A DNA stretch of 58,301 bases from Paracoccaceae bacterium. Lineage in GTDB: Bacteria; Pseudomonadota; Alphaproteobacteria; Rhodobacterales; Rhodobacteraceae. Each line of letters opens with the position of its first letter. Positions within the stretch are counted from its first letter, which is position 1. Where the stretch lies: contig NVUX02000070.1 in the NCBI GenBank assembly GCA_002402045.2, positions 1 to 58,301 of the forward strand, given 5' to 3'. The notes under the pieces are model-generated. The model did not search any database. It saw only the letters and a list, made by a program, of their open reading frames with translations, and was not told the DNA's origin. Both the position numbers and the translations under genes were made by a program. Positions 58,175 to 58,301 of this stretch are shown here, in pieces.

Positions 58175-58301
58175 TGTGAATAGGCATGCAAAATTGACCC
58201 ACTTGGGTGGGTAATTGGCGTTTAAAATTGACCCACTTGTTTTGTTAACATCCGCGTATTTGAGCGCGGAGAATGAGCAGGTGATATTAATGGAAAGTGC
58301 A
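58175..58301 (+). mobile_element. left end of an IS21-family insertion sequence (cut by the window end)
   Basis: AAAATTGACCCACTTG occurs twice, at 58190-58205 and 58224-58239, 34 bases apart. Repeated AAATTGACCCAC motifs in the ends are typical of IS21-family elements. The tip is probably near TGTGAATAGG at 58175, set by analogy. A reading frame begins at 58281 as expected for the IstA gene, so the element continues past the window. Confidence 0.72.
58281..58301 (+). CDS. istA: start of IS21-type IstA transposase (partial)
   Basis: A GTG at 58281, or an ATG at 58290, begins an open frame reading MILMESA, cut by the window end. Position and spacing from the terminal repeats fit the first codons of istA. 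Nothing of the protein itself can be checked. Confidence 0.45.

Overview
The window looks like chromosomal DNA of a marine alphaproteobacterium of the order Rhodobacterales. I base this on gene content and order (a small basic protein-murA-DUF2948-hisD-UPF0262-low-molecular-weight phosphatase; infA-maf-RNase E/G-yacG; purF next to cvpA and radA; der-bamB-TPR protein) and on moderately GC-rich, tightly overlapping operons. No database search was possible, so family names rest on motifs, length and context.

Layout. 1-9645: a GNAT fragment, a DUF2059-like exported protein, tRNA-Thr, an EamA exporter, then two long forward operons (murA to a DUF3754 membrane protein; infA to yacG). 9743-20059: tRNA-Phe carrying a 10.3 kb integrated element bounded by a 51 bp direct repeat of the tRNA 3' end. 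20061-25919: lysine catabolism (Lrp regulator, lysine dehydrogenase, aminoadipate-semialdehyde dehydrogenase), a VIT-type transporter and an amine-oxidase-like flavoprotein with an ATC-hydrolase-like partner. 25993-33682: a Doc-type toxin with a repetitive putative antitoxin, rpsF-rpsR-rplI, a PAP2 phosphatase, dnaB, two GT90 glycosyltransferases and a frameshifted outer-membrane barrel gene. 33793-43079: alr, an MlaE/MlaF lipid transporter, an AT-rich orphan, a PqiA-like protein, a GT25 enzyme, radA, cvpA, purF, a LysE exporter and bioY. 43211-57756: an SDR, der, bamB, a TPR protein, an RND efflux pair, an SseB-like protein, nhaA, KpsT/KpsE-like capsule export genes and a BaiN-like flavoprotein. 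57872-58301: tRNA-Gln and the left end of an IS21-family element.

The most notable region is 9773-20059. It has an integrase, an AlpA-like protein, a RepA-like ATPase, an HNH nuclease, a large terminase, an HK97-type portal, prohead protease, head-tail connector and major capsid protein, plus three regulator or unknown genes. It has no recognisable tail, lysis or holin gene and no obvious small terminase. This fits a phage satellite that builds its own capsid and borrows a helper phage's tails, as in capsid-forming phage-inducible chromosomal islands (cf-PICIs). Its head genes run capsid-connector-protease-portal, the reverse of the usual module, in one transcript that ends with alpA and int. 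It also has a dense cluster of TGTCCG hexamers at the 3' end of the RepA-like gene, a candidate replication origin, and two candidate operators beside a MerR-like and an Xre-like regulator.

Elsewhere the window is mostly housekeeping and envelope functions. Points of interest are the repeat-bearing antitoxin of the Doc module, the frameshift in a short C tract of the outer-membrane protein gene, the AT-rich gene inside the Mla/PqiA cluster, and a 29 bp intergenic repeat present at two sites 28 kb apart.
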